Part shown: in pieces, positions 1 through 11,789 of the stretch | Position numbering within the stretch: position 1 is the stretch's first letter | How the letters are laid out: every line of letters starts with the position of its first letter | NCBI GenBank assembly: GCA_026214975.1 | Contig: CM047810.1 | Span: forward strand, 40,496,806-40,560,805 | From: Gentiana macrophylla | Taxonomy: Eukaryota; Streptophyta; Magnoliopsida; Gentianales; Gentianaceae | Length of the DNA: 64,000 nt | Direction: 5' to 3' | The notes under the pieces: model-generated | The model's database searches: none | Seen by the model: only the letters and a program-made list of their open reading frames with translations | Told to the model about the DNA's origin: nothing | Translations under genes and position numbers: made by a program

Positions 1-6
1 ACCAAT

Positions 7-1409
7 TGTTGGTCCCAGAGAAGGTGAAACTATAGTCGGAGGGGTGAATGACTATAGTGGAGTTTCAAAACTTTTCTTTTATTTAAAAGCTTTGGGCGGC
101 GGATAAGTCCCTTCTTCTTGTGTTGTTTTCAAATCAGTTTAGACAATCACGTATATAAGTTATGATGTAGGCAAATTAAATAAATTCAGTAAAGTAAATT
201 GCAGAAATTAAATTGACACAATGCTTATAGTGGTTCAGAGGTGGTGTAATCCCTTAATCCACTCTTTCCTGTGATGATCGGAGGAATTCACTATTGTTTT
301 CACAGATACAATAGTATGATTGTCCTTGGCTTCCCAAGCTTCACAATCTACAAGACTATCACTCCTGACCGCTATAGCGACTTGATGATTGATTTTCCTT
401 TTCTTTGCTCGCTCCTTAAGATCAAAATCCTTCAACAGCTATCACAGATTCAACTCCTTCTCAGATTGCCTCTAATTCAGTTGCTTCAGTTTGATATGAA
501 TGTGATTCACACACTTGCTTGATCAATCTCAGTTCTATGTATGACTTTGTAGCTCTGATATTTGAGTTGATCACTAGATGTATCCTTGTAAGTTCAGAGA
601 GAAGGCTTTTCAGATTGACAGAGTTTCTGGTTTCTTTCTTTTTTTGAATCTTTGTTTGCTTTTTCTGTCAATGCCTTCTATTTATAGCCTTGAATAACCT
701 TGGTTTTGAAATTCCGTCCGTTGGCTATATTAATGAGGAATAATCCTTGATTTTATTCTTGATCCCCTTAATTGCATTCTCCTTGATTTGGTGATCGGAT
801 TCTTTCTTCAAGCGTATAGCGTAGAAAATCCGTCCTTGATTGATCCTCTATTGATTGTGCATTTAATGGATGATCTTACGTATCTTCAACATATATCAAA
901 TCGATCCGTAAGTGTTACTTCGCGCGTTTTAAGCGGTCGAGTGAGCCTTCCGACTTAGCCGTTAGTTCTTTCTTCGCTATTTTGTCTTTGCCGAAAGTCG
1001 GTTTACTCACCGATTCTTTGTTTTCTTCTTTGTTTTAGTTTCAGGAGAATCTTTATACTTCATCGATCCTTGATTTGGGTGAGACCCGGTGTACACCATA
1101 TTTGAATATTGAGTTTCATCACTTGAAACATAACTTAGACTTATCCAAGGTCATCACAGACTTCCTTGGTTATAAGTCGAGACCATAATGTCTTCATTGC
1201 TTCTCTCTTTGGTGCTTGGGTGGCTTCACTTTGCCGAATATCTGCTTTTGCTTTGCCGTCCTACCAACTAGTACAATACTTGTCTCGACTCAACTTATAC
1301 AACATGTCGGACTCTAAGTAAAGACTTATACAGAGAATTCTAACTTATTTCAGGCTTGCTATAACAGCTAGTATGTCCATCATCAAAACATAATAAAATG
1401 TTCCTAACA
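7..1409 (-). mobile_element. SIRE-like Copia 5' LTR, minus strand
   Basis: The segment runs from TGTTGGTCCC to TTCCTAACA, so it has the TG...CA ends of an LTR, and it is related to the LTRs at 32528-33734, 37044-40401, 62824-63142 and 63214-64000. Shared landmarks include the GGACCAACA end and a block around 225-290 that recurs near 37310-37360. Read on the minus strand, the LTR is followed at positions 6-1 by the start of a TGGT primer-binding site. It is therefore most likely the 5' LTR of an element whose body lies left of the window. No gene is present in it. The right flank begins at 1410; no target duplication can be checked. Confidence 0.72.
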
Positions 1410-2890
1410 TTTATATTGATTATTTAATGTTATGTGATTTATAGGATATAATTTGGTATTTATCTGTTTTTATTATTTAAATATGATTTACTGTGTGATA
1501 AATATTGATTTTGTAGATTATGATGAATCGGAGGATATCTACTAACGGAGGAAGTAAATCTCAAGATAAATCAAGGCAGAATCAGATTGCATTAAACATA
1601 AATACCGAAGCAGCACGAAAAGTGGAGTAAGGAACAAGAAAAGCCAGCGAGCCAATCAGAAGCAAGCAGGCTCGCTGGCAGCGAGCTGAGGATTCGCTGG
1701 GAGCGAGTTGACCAAAACTCGAGGATCGGCTCGGAGTTATCTCTACGCATTTTAGGGTTTTCAAATCTATTTTTAGGTCGGCCTAAGCCTCTATATAAAG
1801 GAGCATCCACGAATTTTATTAGACACACTCTAAAAACACAATATTACAATACTTTTAGTTCATAAATATAGTTCTTCTTATTTTATATTATGTTTCTTCA
1901 TCACGGAGGTGATGGATTCATCGATTAGAGATTGCATTGAAGGATCGGAGGACCCTCCGTCTACGAGGGTAATGTCTATCCAAATATGTCGTTTTTATTC
2001 GCAGATCTATTTTATTTCGTAATGGAGTAGTCGTTTGTGTATTGATTTCGTGATGTAGTTAATTAACACACCCATATTCATGTAGATCTAAGCCGTACGA
2101 AGGCGTTTTACGAGAAAATTCTAGCGTCACCGGTCTAGATCTACCATGGTCTATATGGTTAGATCTAGCCATTAAGATTCTTGTAATTTACTGTGAACAA
2201 CTTCGGGTACGTCGCGCTTTCTGTTTTTCATATAAACATGTAATAGATCTGGCCAATTTGTTACATCGTTCTCGTAAATTAATATGATATATTGTGAAAA
2301 TTATCATGTTACTAGGACATTAGTTAGCCGATCGTTTAGGAGGTGAGCCAACCCGTCCACGGTGGTTGCCTAGACGAGGTGACGATTTTAGATCGGCATC
2401 CCTAGTTTAGTATAGCATGCTTGTTATATGATGTTATATCCCGTCCAAGGAAGGATTAAGTAATTAAGCATAGGGATCTTCTATCCGTTCACGAATTAGA
2501 TCGATTTGGGGATGACTCCGTAGCCAGAATATAATCAACCTTAATGTCTTTTCTGTCTCGGCTTAGATATACATATATGGGGGAGTAATTACTACTAGCG
2601 TAATCAATACCGTTTGTTAGAGTCTTTTTAACCCATAAAAATACGTGTTTAGTGTCTTGTGTCGTATTGTTAGTTTCTGTGTTTTCTATCGTGTCAACCT
2701 TTATCTCTACGTTATAGTTGGTCGTAGACCGCCCTTTAATCTATTTTTAGTTTAATAACGTTGTACTTGTTTAAGCCGAGTCTCGTGGGATCGAGCCTCG
2801 ACTCTATCTAGCTATACTACGATTGAACCTAGTTCTCTCCGCTAGTTGGTTATTTAGGTATCGAGTATTTTATTACTTGACCTGACATCA
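1410..2890 (+). mobile_element. probable Gypsy-type LTR remnant
   Basis: No open frame of note is present. A TATA-like CTATATAAAG lies at 1791-1800 and follows a GC-rich stretch (about 1640-1720) with repeated GCGAG words. Near 2781-2805 there is a CGTGGGATCGAGCCTCGACT-like block. Similar blocks sit close to the U5 end of the Athila-type LTRs further right (around 59540, 61900 and, in antisense, 48280). I infer an old plus-strand LTR; both ends are eroded and no primer site follows it. Confidence 0.35.
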
Positions 2891-4775
2891 GTTGTCCATT
2901 GTAGTTTTATACGTACTCTGTGAGAAACACAACGATAGTGACATACACATAATGATATTAGGCAAGACACAAGAGAGAAATACAATTGTGTTAATGTTGG
3001 ATTGCTAAATAAGACAATTTCTCACTCTCAAAGGTCTAGAAAAAGCACAAAAGTTTACACAAGGCAATCCGAATCCAAGTCTAGCTATACTGAAAAAAAA
3101 TCAAAACACAAAACCGAAGGTATACAAAAGCCACATCTTCAGTACTATAACCGAAAATGCCTCGTGCTCTTGAAGATGTAAAGAAAAAACCTACCGCAAA
3201 AGAAGTATTGATCACAACTGCTCCATCAGCTAAGGAAATACAGAGCTCAAAGTGGTGCAAAATCAGAAAATGAAAGTTTTAGAAAAGAAGAAAAAGCATC
3301 CAATAAAGTCTGTGATAATCACCAAAGAAACAAGATCAAGTAAGCATCATTCAACAACATACCAAAAGCCATAGATCTTACCTTTAAATATGACATCTAT
3401 TCTTGTAATCCAAAACCCACAAAACAACCAGCATTAAGAGGTTTCATAACCATCAGAATAATATTATCCTTAATAGAAGAAACATCAAAGCAACAAAACT
3501 ACAAATCGAACTGAAAAAAAGAACATTTGAAAGAAAATGGTACTCTGAATGTTTTCAAAGGTTACACTTGCACAAGTGAACATGCCAAGTAAAAAAAATC
3601 CCAAACGTAAACTGAAGAGATACATGACATGGTTACAACAAGTACATTTTTTTATGACATGGTATCTGGATTTTTGTATGACTTGCTTCAAAAAGAGCTT
3701 ATTACATAGAGGAAGACTTGTGAGGCTAAAGATAGTCCATTGAATAAAAAGAAGAAGAAATCAAGATGCTTAGTAAGAAGATTGAGACTTAAAACAAATA
3801 GAAGTGGAACAAAATAAAATGAAAAGTGAAGTAATGTGACACAAGAAAAGGATTTCAATCCCTGTATGACAAAATTAGAAACTTAAACTCAACCAAAAGG
3901 AATGGATTTACTCTCCAAAGTTGCATTGAATGCAGGAATGGGTAATCACGTATACGATGTCTACCGCCACGCCAATGCCCTTACATATACAATGTCTACA
4001 TCCAAGCCAATGCCACAACTATTAGCGCTCCTTTTTCCATCGTTTAAGACAACTATGCTCGCATTTTCTCTTTCTAATTATAATCTTCTACACATTTTTT
4101 ATATGTACACAATTGTAAAAATCAAACAGATGATATTTTTGTCACTTCACTAATATAAGGCCACAGCTGATTTGGTCAATATTTGGGAACCTCGTAGCGC
4201 TTAGCATACTTGAGTATGCTTCGATGTTAAATTCAAGTTCATATAGATTTTAAGCCCCTAATGTTTATTTTGATTACTTTCTAGGCATGAAACACACAAC
4301 AACAACATTTGCAGCAAAAATCATTCACACTCCCAAGCGAATTCGTAAAGATGCCCTAAATTAATCAAGCAGATTAAAAAAAAAAAAATCAGATTTTGCC
4401 CTAAATTGAAAATATATGGAATAAGTTTAGCAGGTTACCTGAAAGTAGAATCTTCAATTATCTAATTTGCATCCCACAAGAACCGGCAAAGAGTGAATCA
4501 CCGGAATATGCTCCTATTGCATAATTCTTCAATAGAAAGCCATTTTTAACAAAGAAAAAAATGCAAATCTTCAATCGGAATTCTTGAAAAACGATTTTGC
4601 TATTCTACATCCTGTAATTTTTTTGTTCGACAGGAGTATAAAGATGAAAAAAATAGTACAAACGATGAAAAAGAGCGTGAGAGAAATTGATGACGAGGGA
4701 GAAACGCGGGAAGGGGGGCTAGGAGGATCTGGAGTTTTGTTCAATTTTGCGGTAGATGTACCGTCTGTTAGGAAA
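2891..4775. other. AT-rich stretch, no gene identified
   Basis: I find no convincing coding region. Details seen: a 38-codon plus-strand frame starting at 3157 with no recognisable family; a two-copy repeat of about 35 bp at 3948-4017; an 18-bp palindrome (AGCATACT-TG-AGTATGCT) near 4203-4220. On the minus strand, a CT-rich leader-like stretch (about 4740-4680) is followed by CAG|GTAACC at 4437-4429, which could be a splice donor of an untranslated first exon. That reading is weak. Confidence 0.3.
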
Positions 4776-5452
4776 TCTACGCGGGAACGCAGCGGAATTT
4801 ATAATTTTTTTTTTTAACCATGATCGACTTCGTTTAAACAACAAGCATAAAAGAAGTAGACAAGAGAATATCTTGGATGATCTAAAATAGATCGTCGATT
4901 TGTCTACGGTTGTAGTTTCTGCACGAAGCCGCCCAAGTGTTCGGCCTCTACCGTTGATCCACACGAACAACCCTTGGAATCCGCCATTGGATTGCTACTG
5001 AAAAAGTCATTTGCTAGGCCACCTTTTTCTCGCTCCCAAAACTCTCCTAAGAAGCTCTCTTTTATCTTACTAAAATATTGCAAGAATATTGTGTTGTGAA
5101 AGAGTTGGCATAACTCCCTTTTATCCCATCTCTCATTCCCAATCCTATAGGATAGAGGAGAAAGAAAACCAATTTCTAATAAAATAAGGAAAATAGATAT
5201 TACAGATTTATCTCATTAATATTCAATATCTTTTATTAAATATTTTCCAAGATATAGATTGTCAATATCTAATATTAAATATATCTTTATTATATTACCA
5301 TAAATCAATTTACACATGTATATATATCATATATATATTACACATATAAATCTATATATATTATATCTAAATATTAATACATAATATAATAATGTGATCA
5401 ATCAATTTGAAAATTCACGTATATGACATATACATATAGGCACACCATATAC

Positions 5453-5527
<75 letters not shown>

Positions 5528-6649
5528 CAACATAATTAATATCTTGTATTATATTTATTCATAATGAATAAATACCACCATATTAATTTATCACTCTAAC
5601 ACTTTATAGTCGAGATAAAACTTTCCTTATTTGGTTATCACTATAACCGCATTTTAATCTGGCTAGATGTTCTTATGTGTGTGACCCGATAGGCTTCCGA
5701 ATATGTTGGCCTTAGGCACAAAGTGCAATTACGAAAATCGAACGATCACGGAATAGCGTCTAGCAACACACCATGACTCCCAATCCTCGGAAGAGTCAAA
5801 TGCAATGACTACTACATTTCATGTGAAACAGTTACCGTATAAATAGAATCATATTGCTGTTACAATATCCATACGATCGTACGACGAGTGTCAAGTATCA
5901 ACGACCGTATCTTATAATCTGGATATCATGCACTCTCGAAGTAACTCATTTACTTCCACTTTGCAAAGATTCACGAGGGTAAGACATTCCATATAAGAAG
6001 ACCCTTCAGATATTTACTCCTAATCATAGGATACGCGATTTTCGGATGAATAAACATGTATCCTACGCATGCTTCAATATCATACCCAATCACTACCGCA
6101 TGATCACCCCGTGGCTAGAGGAAACCTCAATAGTGTCAAAGCATGACAATCCACACCGTGATGCCATAAAGACTCGGTCTTAGGATAATTACACAACCGC
6201 CACATAGTGCGACACTTAATAAAATAAGTGGGTCGACCTAACGACGCATTCTTTAATACACGTCCACGTACAGTCCAAGTGTCTCAACACTTTGATAAAC
6301 GAGATCTATCCCTATCTTCAATAAGATAGAAGACATATAATACATGCTAGTCTAATCGTACTATTAATGTCATGTTTAATAGCACACACGACTAGAGACA
6401 TTTAAGTATCAAACCTTTTAAAGTGAGTCGAGATATCATCAACCATAATCACTATTATGATTTCTCTCTCACAGTTTGACACTAGGGACGTTATCATATA
6501 TACAATCACAAATTGGTTTATATAGATAAACAAATATATAATAACTTTAAAGCCATTTATCATATGTATAAACATAAAGAAATAGTAGAAATGATCTGAC
6601 CCGATCGGATCCGGTCCAACTCGATTGAGTTTAGGACACTATTTCAACA
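4776..6649 (-). mobile_element. solo LTR, family B copy 1
   Basis: The plus-strand text starts TGTTAGGAAATC and ends CTATTTCAACA, giving TG...CA ends. From 4821 on, the sequence is closely related to 23391-23898 joined to 29819-31191, where a second copy is interrupted. The minus-strand order (a TATA-like region with a leader beyond it) and the TCCGCTGCG block near one end are common in Copia LTRs, so I place it on the minus strand. The adjacent 5-bp flanks do not match (CCGTC and CAGTA). The target duplication is therefore lost, or the insertion was accompanied by a rearrangement. Confidence 0.62.
5459..5518. repeat. (TA)n microsatellite
   Basis: About thirty TA dinucleotides in a row inside the family-B solo LTR. 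The interrupted copy at 30040-30090 lacks this expansion, so it grew after the copies separated or was not assembled there. Confidence 0.95.
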
Positions 6650-6786
6650 CAGTATTGGGTTAAAAATATGATATTTACAGATTGGGTCGACAGATACTGC
6701 TGCAGGTGTAATTTATATGGATCTTAAGTGTTCGGATCTGTAAAATACAGCTTTACCATCATTTACAGATTTTACTGCGAGTGCTC
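6650..6786. mobile_element. MITE, right part only
   Basis: This piece ends ACTGCGAGTGCTC, nearly the same as the right end of the next MITE (ACTGCAAGTGCTC), and both contain TTTACAG words. Its left part is missing where the family-B solo LTR begins. It shares a TAA with the following MITE. I infer an older copy of the same family. Confidence 0.5.
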
Positions 6787-6789
6787 TAA

Positions 6790-7085
6790 GAGCACTCGCA
6801 TCAGATACTCTTAACAAATTCTCTATTTTACAGTTTTAAACACACATTTTTCTAGTTTACAGAATCTCTTTCCAAGATGAAATGTATCAGATTCTTTATT
6901 TTACATAATGCAATAGACATAAAGTAAAAATGAAATAACCTGTAAGAATGCGGTAGATGTAAAGGAAATTTTACAGAATCTGTAGTATACAAAAAAAATT
7001 ATAGTAACTACTGCGGTGCTATTTCCCCTGTTGAAAACTCTAAAATAAGTTTTTAAATGATTTACAGTATATACTGCAAGTGCTC
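6790..7085. mobile_element. PIF/Harbinger-type MITE, 296 bp
   Basis: Terminal inverted repeats GAGCACTCGCA and TGCAAGTGCTC match at all but one position, and the element is flanked by TAA on both sides (6787-6789 and 7086-7088). A 3-bp TAA/TTA duplication is the signature of PIF/Harbinger elements. The body is AT-rich, without a frame. The left terminus abuts the right terminus of the preceding copy. The class assignment rests on the TAA duplication only. Confidence 0.62.
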
Positions 7086-7298
7086 TAATAAAGCAAACAT
7101 TCGGGGATGGGGGAAGGAAATTTTTACGTACACCCTCTAAATGCGAGGATATATAATGTGGTGTCATGTATACCGTCAATTTTTAGAATAGATTTAAGTT
7201 GTGTGGTTCAGATTAATTTAACGGTTAGGTCTCCACATGAAAGTTAGTAGGTAAAAATTTCCTACGCGTGGGAGAACTTTTGGTGACATTTGGAGTAA

Positions 7299-7571
7299 CT
7301 ACCTCCGTCCCAAAATGTAAGTCCATTTGGGGTTTTTCACACAGAATAAGAAAGTTGGTTAACTTTGTTATATGTCATTAATTTTGGTGAAAAAGTCTAA
7401 AATGACCCTTGGCTATTATTAATGGAGAGTAGTGAAAAGTGGGTGGGTAGATAATAAATGAGGGGTAAAAGAAGAAAAATATAATAAATGTTTCGTTGGT
7501 TATTTAAATGGACTTATATTATGAGACAAAACAAAAAAGCTAAATGAACTTTTATTTTGGGACGGAGGTAG
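7299..7571. mobile_element. Stowaway MITE (Tc1/mariner)
   Basis: The left end CTACCTCCGTCCCAAAATG and the right end ATTTTGGGACGGAGGTAG form long inverted repeats that continue imperfectly for about 29 bp. The CCTCCGTCCC terminus is the hallmark of Stowaway elements, which insert at TA; a TA follows the right end, while the left flank reads AA. Size, about 270 bp, is typical. No transposase is encoded. Confidence 0.92.
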
Positions 7572-8010
7572 TATAATATTAATAATATAATCAATCAAAT
7601 ACACCCTAAAAAAATACATATATATAATCAATCAAATAGATGCCGCTAGTTTTTTATTTTTTATTTTAGCAAGATGTCTCTAGTTTCAACCAATTTATCT
7701 CTTTTGAAGCAACTATCCACAATCAATACCATTACATTTTTGTGTTATTTATTTATAAGGACGTGTTTTGGGACTTAATTGGTACTTAGAACACATTAAA
7801 AGATCATTAGTTATAATGATGGATTTCATTTATGTTTCCAATTTTGCCCTTTAGTGCATTTACCGTCTGATACAGCTTCAACAGTCAATCGAACAACTGC
7901 TTTCAGAGCTAAAGCCTCGCCATCTTCTTCCCCTCCCTCTCCTCTCCTCTCCTCGTCGAGTGACCATTTCCACAATTCCTCCTGAAAACATCAGAGAAAA
8001 ACCAAAAAAA

Positions 8011-8406
8011 ATGACGGAAATCTTGCACATTCAAGGAGGATAATGTGGAAATCAAATCGGATCCAAATTCTGGGAGGTAATCTGCGATGAGCATGGCGTC
8101 GATGCTACCGGTCGTTACAAAGGAGACATTGCCAATGATCTTCAACTCGAGCGTATCAACGTTTACTTCAATGAGGCTTCCGTGGCCGTTATGTTCCTTG
8201 TCTTTGTGCTCATGGATCGGAGCCTAGAACCATGGACAACATTAGATCCGGTACATATGGTCGATCTTCAGCCTCGATAACTTTGTCTTTGGTCGATCTC
8301 ATTTGGTAACAATTGGGCGAAAGGACATTACACGAGGGTGCCGATTTGATCGATTCTCGTTCTCGATTTCATGCGCAAAGAAGCTGAGAATTGTGATTGT
8401 TTGCAA
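8011..8406 (+). pseudogene. beta-tubulin first-exon fragment
   Basis: Translating from the ATG at 8011 gives a beta-tubulin N terminus: an EILHIQGG stretch, then [43 protein letters not shown], and in shifted frames LEP...MDNIRSG, GNNWAKGHYT and RKEAENCDCLQ. This covers about residues 1-131, the usual first exon of plant beta-tubulin genes. It is dead: the Gln after ILHIQGG is a TAA stop, and several indels shift the frame around 8190-8350. A CT-rich stretch at 7918-7950 resembles a 5' leader. The expected splice donor after CDCLQ is absent. Kinesin exons follow within about 100 bp, so this is a captured or rearranged gene piece. Confidence 0.9.
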
Positions 8407-8499
8407 GAAGCAGTTGAGGATAAAAGGTGATTTCCCTTTCTAGAAGTTATATATCCAAAATGAGCACACTCTAAAAGATCCAATTGTTTTAAGCAGAAA

Positions 8500-8850
8500 A
8501 AGAAAAATCGGGAAGAATGATGCTTGTAGATTTGGCGGGTTTGAGAAAGTTGAGAAAACAAGAGCTGAAGGTAGAGTTCTTAATGAAGCCAAAACCATAA
8601 ACAAGTCACTCTCAGCCCTTGGTAATGTGATAAATGATCTGACTGGCACTCCACAAGAAAAATCAAACCATGTTCCATTTCAAGATTCAAAACTCACCCG
8701 GATCCTTCAAGATGCTCTTGTTAGTTTCTTTCTCAACACCCACCTTCTATCTTTGAGTTCTTGGCCTTTGCATTGAACTAATTCCATTTACTGAGAGAGG
8801 CAACTCCTAAACGGCTTTCTTTGTGTTGTTGTTCCCAGCCCAAGGCTCGG
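8500..8850 (+). pseudogene. kinesin-1-type motor domain fragment
   Basis: The frame from about 8510 reads [19 protein letters not shown], then [18 protein letters not shown] and [11 protein letters not shown]. These are the switch II (LVDLAGSE, here with Phe for Ser) and alpha4-alpha5 regions of a kinesin motor, closest in my recollection to plant kinesin-1 (KIN-1). After DAL near 8719 the frame meets GTTAGT, a likely splice donor. About 80 bp later a degraded NS-TA-CCC stretch near 8800-8845 matches the next expected segment (GGNSRTALLCCCS). An intron is thus retained, so it derives from genomic DNA rather than a processed mRNA. The N-terminal half with the P-loop is missing. Confidence 0.88.
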
Positions 8851-9350
8851 TTATGATTGTGGCTACTTGATTTACATCGTGTGATCTTTTTCTCTTTCTT
8901 GCAATGGAGGAGCACAACTTTGGTGGTGTTGACCATATTTTCCATCCGGGCTCGTTTGGAGGAGATCTAAGCTTTGGATGATATTTTATTTTTCCTTTCT
9001 TTTTTGAGTAATGATCGGGACACACCCGTTGTGACACAACGAGTGACACATCGTCGTATATCGACACCGTTGATCATGATGTAATAATGATCGATTAGTT
9101 TAACATGCATCACCTTGAAACAAAGAAAGAAAAGCTATACGTTGATGGTGGGTTTGTGTATGATTTGAAATAAGATGTGGTGATATTGATGTCACTGCAT
9201 TTACAGTTAGAGAATTGATGCAGTGACATTGATGTCACTGCATATACAATTTACAAAGTTTTTGTTTTTGCAATTTGGGTTTTGATGTCACTTCATAAAA
9301 TGTTGGTGTTATTGTGTGTCACTGCATAAGGTGTCATTTCATAAAATGAG
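8851..9350. other. no gene seen
   Basis: AT-rich sequence with scattered GATGTCACTGCAT words from about 9187 onward that foreshadow the minisatellite. I recognise no coding region here. Confidence 0.4.
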
Positions 9351-9613
9351 ATATTAGAATAAAGAAGATGAAAAAATATGAATTATAGTGAGAGAATTAT
9401 GTTGATCGGAGTTTTATATCAAAAGATATAGCCGTTTGAAGTCGAATTTATAAAGAAAAAAAATCGATTTTCTGAAATTAATTTGGAAAATATCAAAATA
9501 AAGAGGATGAAAAAAATATGAATTAGGGTAAAATAATTATGTTGATCGGAGTTTTATATCAAAAATATAGCCGTTTGAAGTCGAATTTATAAAGAAAAAT
9601 CGATTTTCCAAAT
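9351..9613. repeat. tandem duplication, two units of about 130 bp
   Basis: Two adjacent copies (about 9351-9484 and 9485-9613) share AAGAxGATGAAAAAAxTATGAA, ATGTTGATCGGAGTTTTATA, TATAGCCGTTTGAAGTCGAA and a following AATCGATTTTC. They differ by small indels. Confidence 0.75.
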
Positions 9614-9779
9614 TAAGTCGGAAAAATATCAATTGTATCGTGGTGTCGCATCATCAAATGTCATTTGCATCGGGGTGGTCATCGCGATCGCGGTGGTCAC
9701 CGCGATATCCGATGCCGCCGATGTCGGCGCATAAAAGGTTGATGTCATCAATATATCGATTGCCAATGTCCTTTGCATA

Positions 9780-10195
9780 AATTGTTGATGTCATGCATAT
9801 ATGATTGCCGATGTCACTGCGTATTTGATTGTTGGTGTCACTGCATATATGATTGCCGATGTCATTGCATATATGATTGCCGATGTCAATGCATTGGGGT
9901 GGTCAATGAATTGCGGTGGTCAATGCATTGGGGTGGTCACTGCATCGTGGTGGTTAATGCATCGGGGTGAGGAATGCCTCGCGGTGGTCATTGCATTGCG
10001 GTGGTTAATGCATCGGGGGTGGTCACTGCAGCGCGGGTGGTCAATGCATCACGGTGGTCACATCATCAAATGTCACTACATCGGGGTGGTCAATGCATCA
10101 CGGTAGTCACTGCATTGCGGTGGTCAATGCATCGGGGTGGTCACTGCATCTCGATGGTCACTGCATCGGGATGGTCAATCCATTGCGGTGGTCCA
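9780..10195. repeat. minisatellite, 24-bp then 18-bp units
   Basis: From about 9785 to 9890 the unit is roughly 24 bp (GATGTCAxTGCATATATGATTGCC). From about 9890 the period changes to roughly 18 bp (GGTGGTCAATGCATCGGG and variants with CACT, TTGCG or CACGG). The shared core is GTCA(A/C)TGCAT. All three forward frames stay partly open because the unit is a multiple of three and poor in stop codons. The frames here spell repeated peptides and are not evidence of a gene. It is followed by two A-rich copies of a CTCTTTCAACxTCCAG block (10200-10290). Confidence 0.85.
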
Positions 10196-10290
10196 GAGAG
10201 GGGAAAAAAAAAACCTCTTTCAACGTCCAGAATAAAAAAAAGAAAAAAAAAATCTCTTTCAACATCCAGGAAAAAAAAATAAAAAGTAAA

Positions 10291-11274
10291 AAAATAAAAC
10301 AAAACACAACAACAACACAGTGCCTGTTCCCCTTTTTTAAATTTTCTTTTTCTTCATTAAGGGTATTTTGGTCTCTCTATCTAATTTATTGCCTTATAAC
10401 TAAGTATTTGTTTTATGTGTTTTTTACGTAATTAAGTCCAATAAATGTCTTTTGGATAATTGTCCCTAAATTTTTTCTCCACAAATGTGTTTGGACACCA
10501 TAGTATACTCCAATACAAAAATAAAATATTAAAAATTGAAAAATACTCCAATTTGTTTTACTTAACCATAAGGTTTCGAAACCGCCAAAATTCATTACAT
10601 TTTCTCATGACTTTCTTGTACAAATTAAGAATCTCGGTGGTATATTGGAGGCATGCTTCGTGTTGTTTTCTCTGCATAATTTGTCCATAGACAAATGTGA
10701 AAAAAAAAAAAAAACAATATAAAGATGAAAATAGACATTTAGTATATTCGGAAAAAAAATTGGGTCAAAAATACCATCCAAATTCCACTCGTAATAAATA
10801 TTAAATTTGTCCTTATCATTCAATTTTTATTCCGACCGTGCTCAATTTTTATACCTTTTGGATTTATCATTTATTCTCACATCTCCTAAAAAAAGACCTC
10901 CATAAAATGGAAGCTACCATCATATTCATAGTGTAATAAAAAAATAGGTCTTCACGGCGGCGAAAACTTATTAACCGGCATAAGCCTATCTGCCGTCCTC
11001 ACGCTTTGTAAATGCTGGTCAAATTAACAAAATTCAAAGTAAAAATAATACTAACTTAAGGTTATTTAATTTATTTCTATCTACAGTAGACAAATGGCTC
11101 ATATGTCTATTTTGCAATGTCTGCCTATCACGATAGTAATTTTCAAATGACATAGAAATAATTTTTCTCAAGCCTGAGTAACCTGGTGGGTGGTTCCAGA
11201 AAACCGAAGTTGGTGGAGGCACCGAAAAAGTTAAAGGAGTCACGGAGACGACGAATTATATATATATATATATA
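10291..11274. other. AT-rich interval before the Helitron
   Basis: No recognisable gene or element terminus apart from a short (TA)n run at about 11258-11274, into which the Helitron at 11275 appears to have inserted. Confidence 0.4.
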
Positions 11275-11286
11275 CTAGGGGGCGTT

Positions 11287-11303
11287 ACCGTGCTATGCAC
11301 GGT
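11287..11303 (-). other. Helitron 3' terminal hairpin
   Basis: Seven-bp perfect stem ACCGTGC/GCACGGT with a 3-nt loop, eight bases inside the CTAG end. It is the expected termination signal for rolling-circle transposition. Confidence 0.72.
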
Positions 11304-11789
11304 GTTGCCCCCACCTGGTCGTGTTTGTTCGTGTTTTGTTCGAGAGAATTTTGTTTTGTGTTGTTAATGTCTCTGTTTGTATTGTGCTTATCTGTTTTGT
11401 TTGGTCTGGTCAAAGTCTTGGGCCTGATAATCTGATAAAAAACAGCAAAACATCAGATTCTAGAATAAAAAGCAGATAAGAATATAATTAATTTGCATAA
11501 ACATCAAGGTGTGTTATGGTCTGGTCACTAAAATGTGTTAACTTTAGGCTAACTCTCAGTTAACTAAAGTGTTTAATCATAATAAAGTAAAGTAAAAAAA
11601 CACATGTATGTTATTTCATTTAGTCTGCCTCTGTTTATCCTGATTGCCACCAAGAGCCTGAAAGTTAGCATTATCCTTAGCCTCCCCACTGGCTATTTAC
11701 TGAGCATGTCATTCCTGCCATGAAAACAGGTTTTTGAATAGCACAGATTCAAAGCAACTATATTAATACATGATACTAATTCACATATA

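Noticed and set aside
9773..10431. Overlapping plus-strand frames of 65-125 codons
   Set aside because: They are translations of the minisatellite, open because the unit is a multiple of three; peptides are simple repeats.
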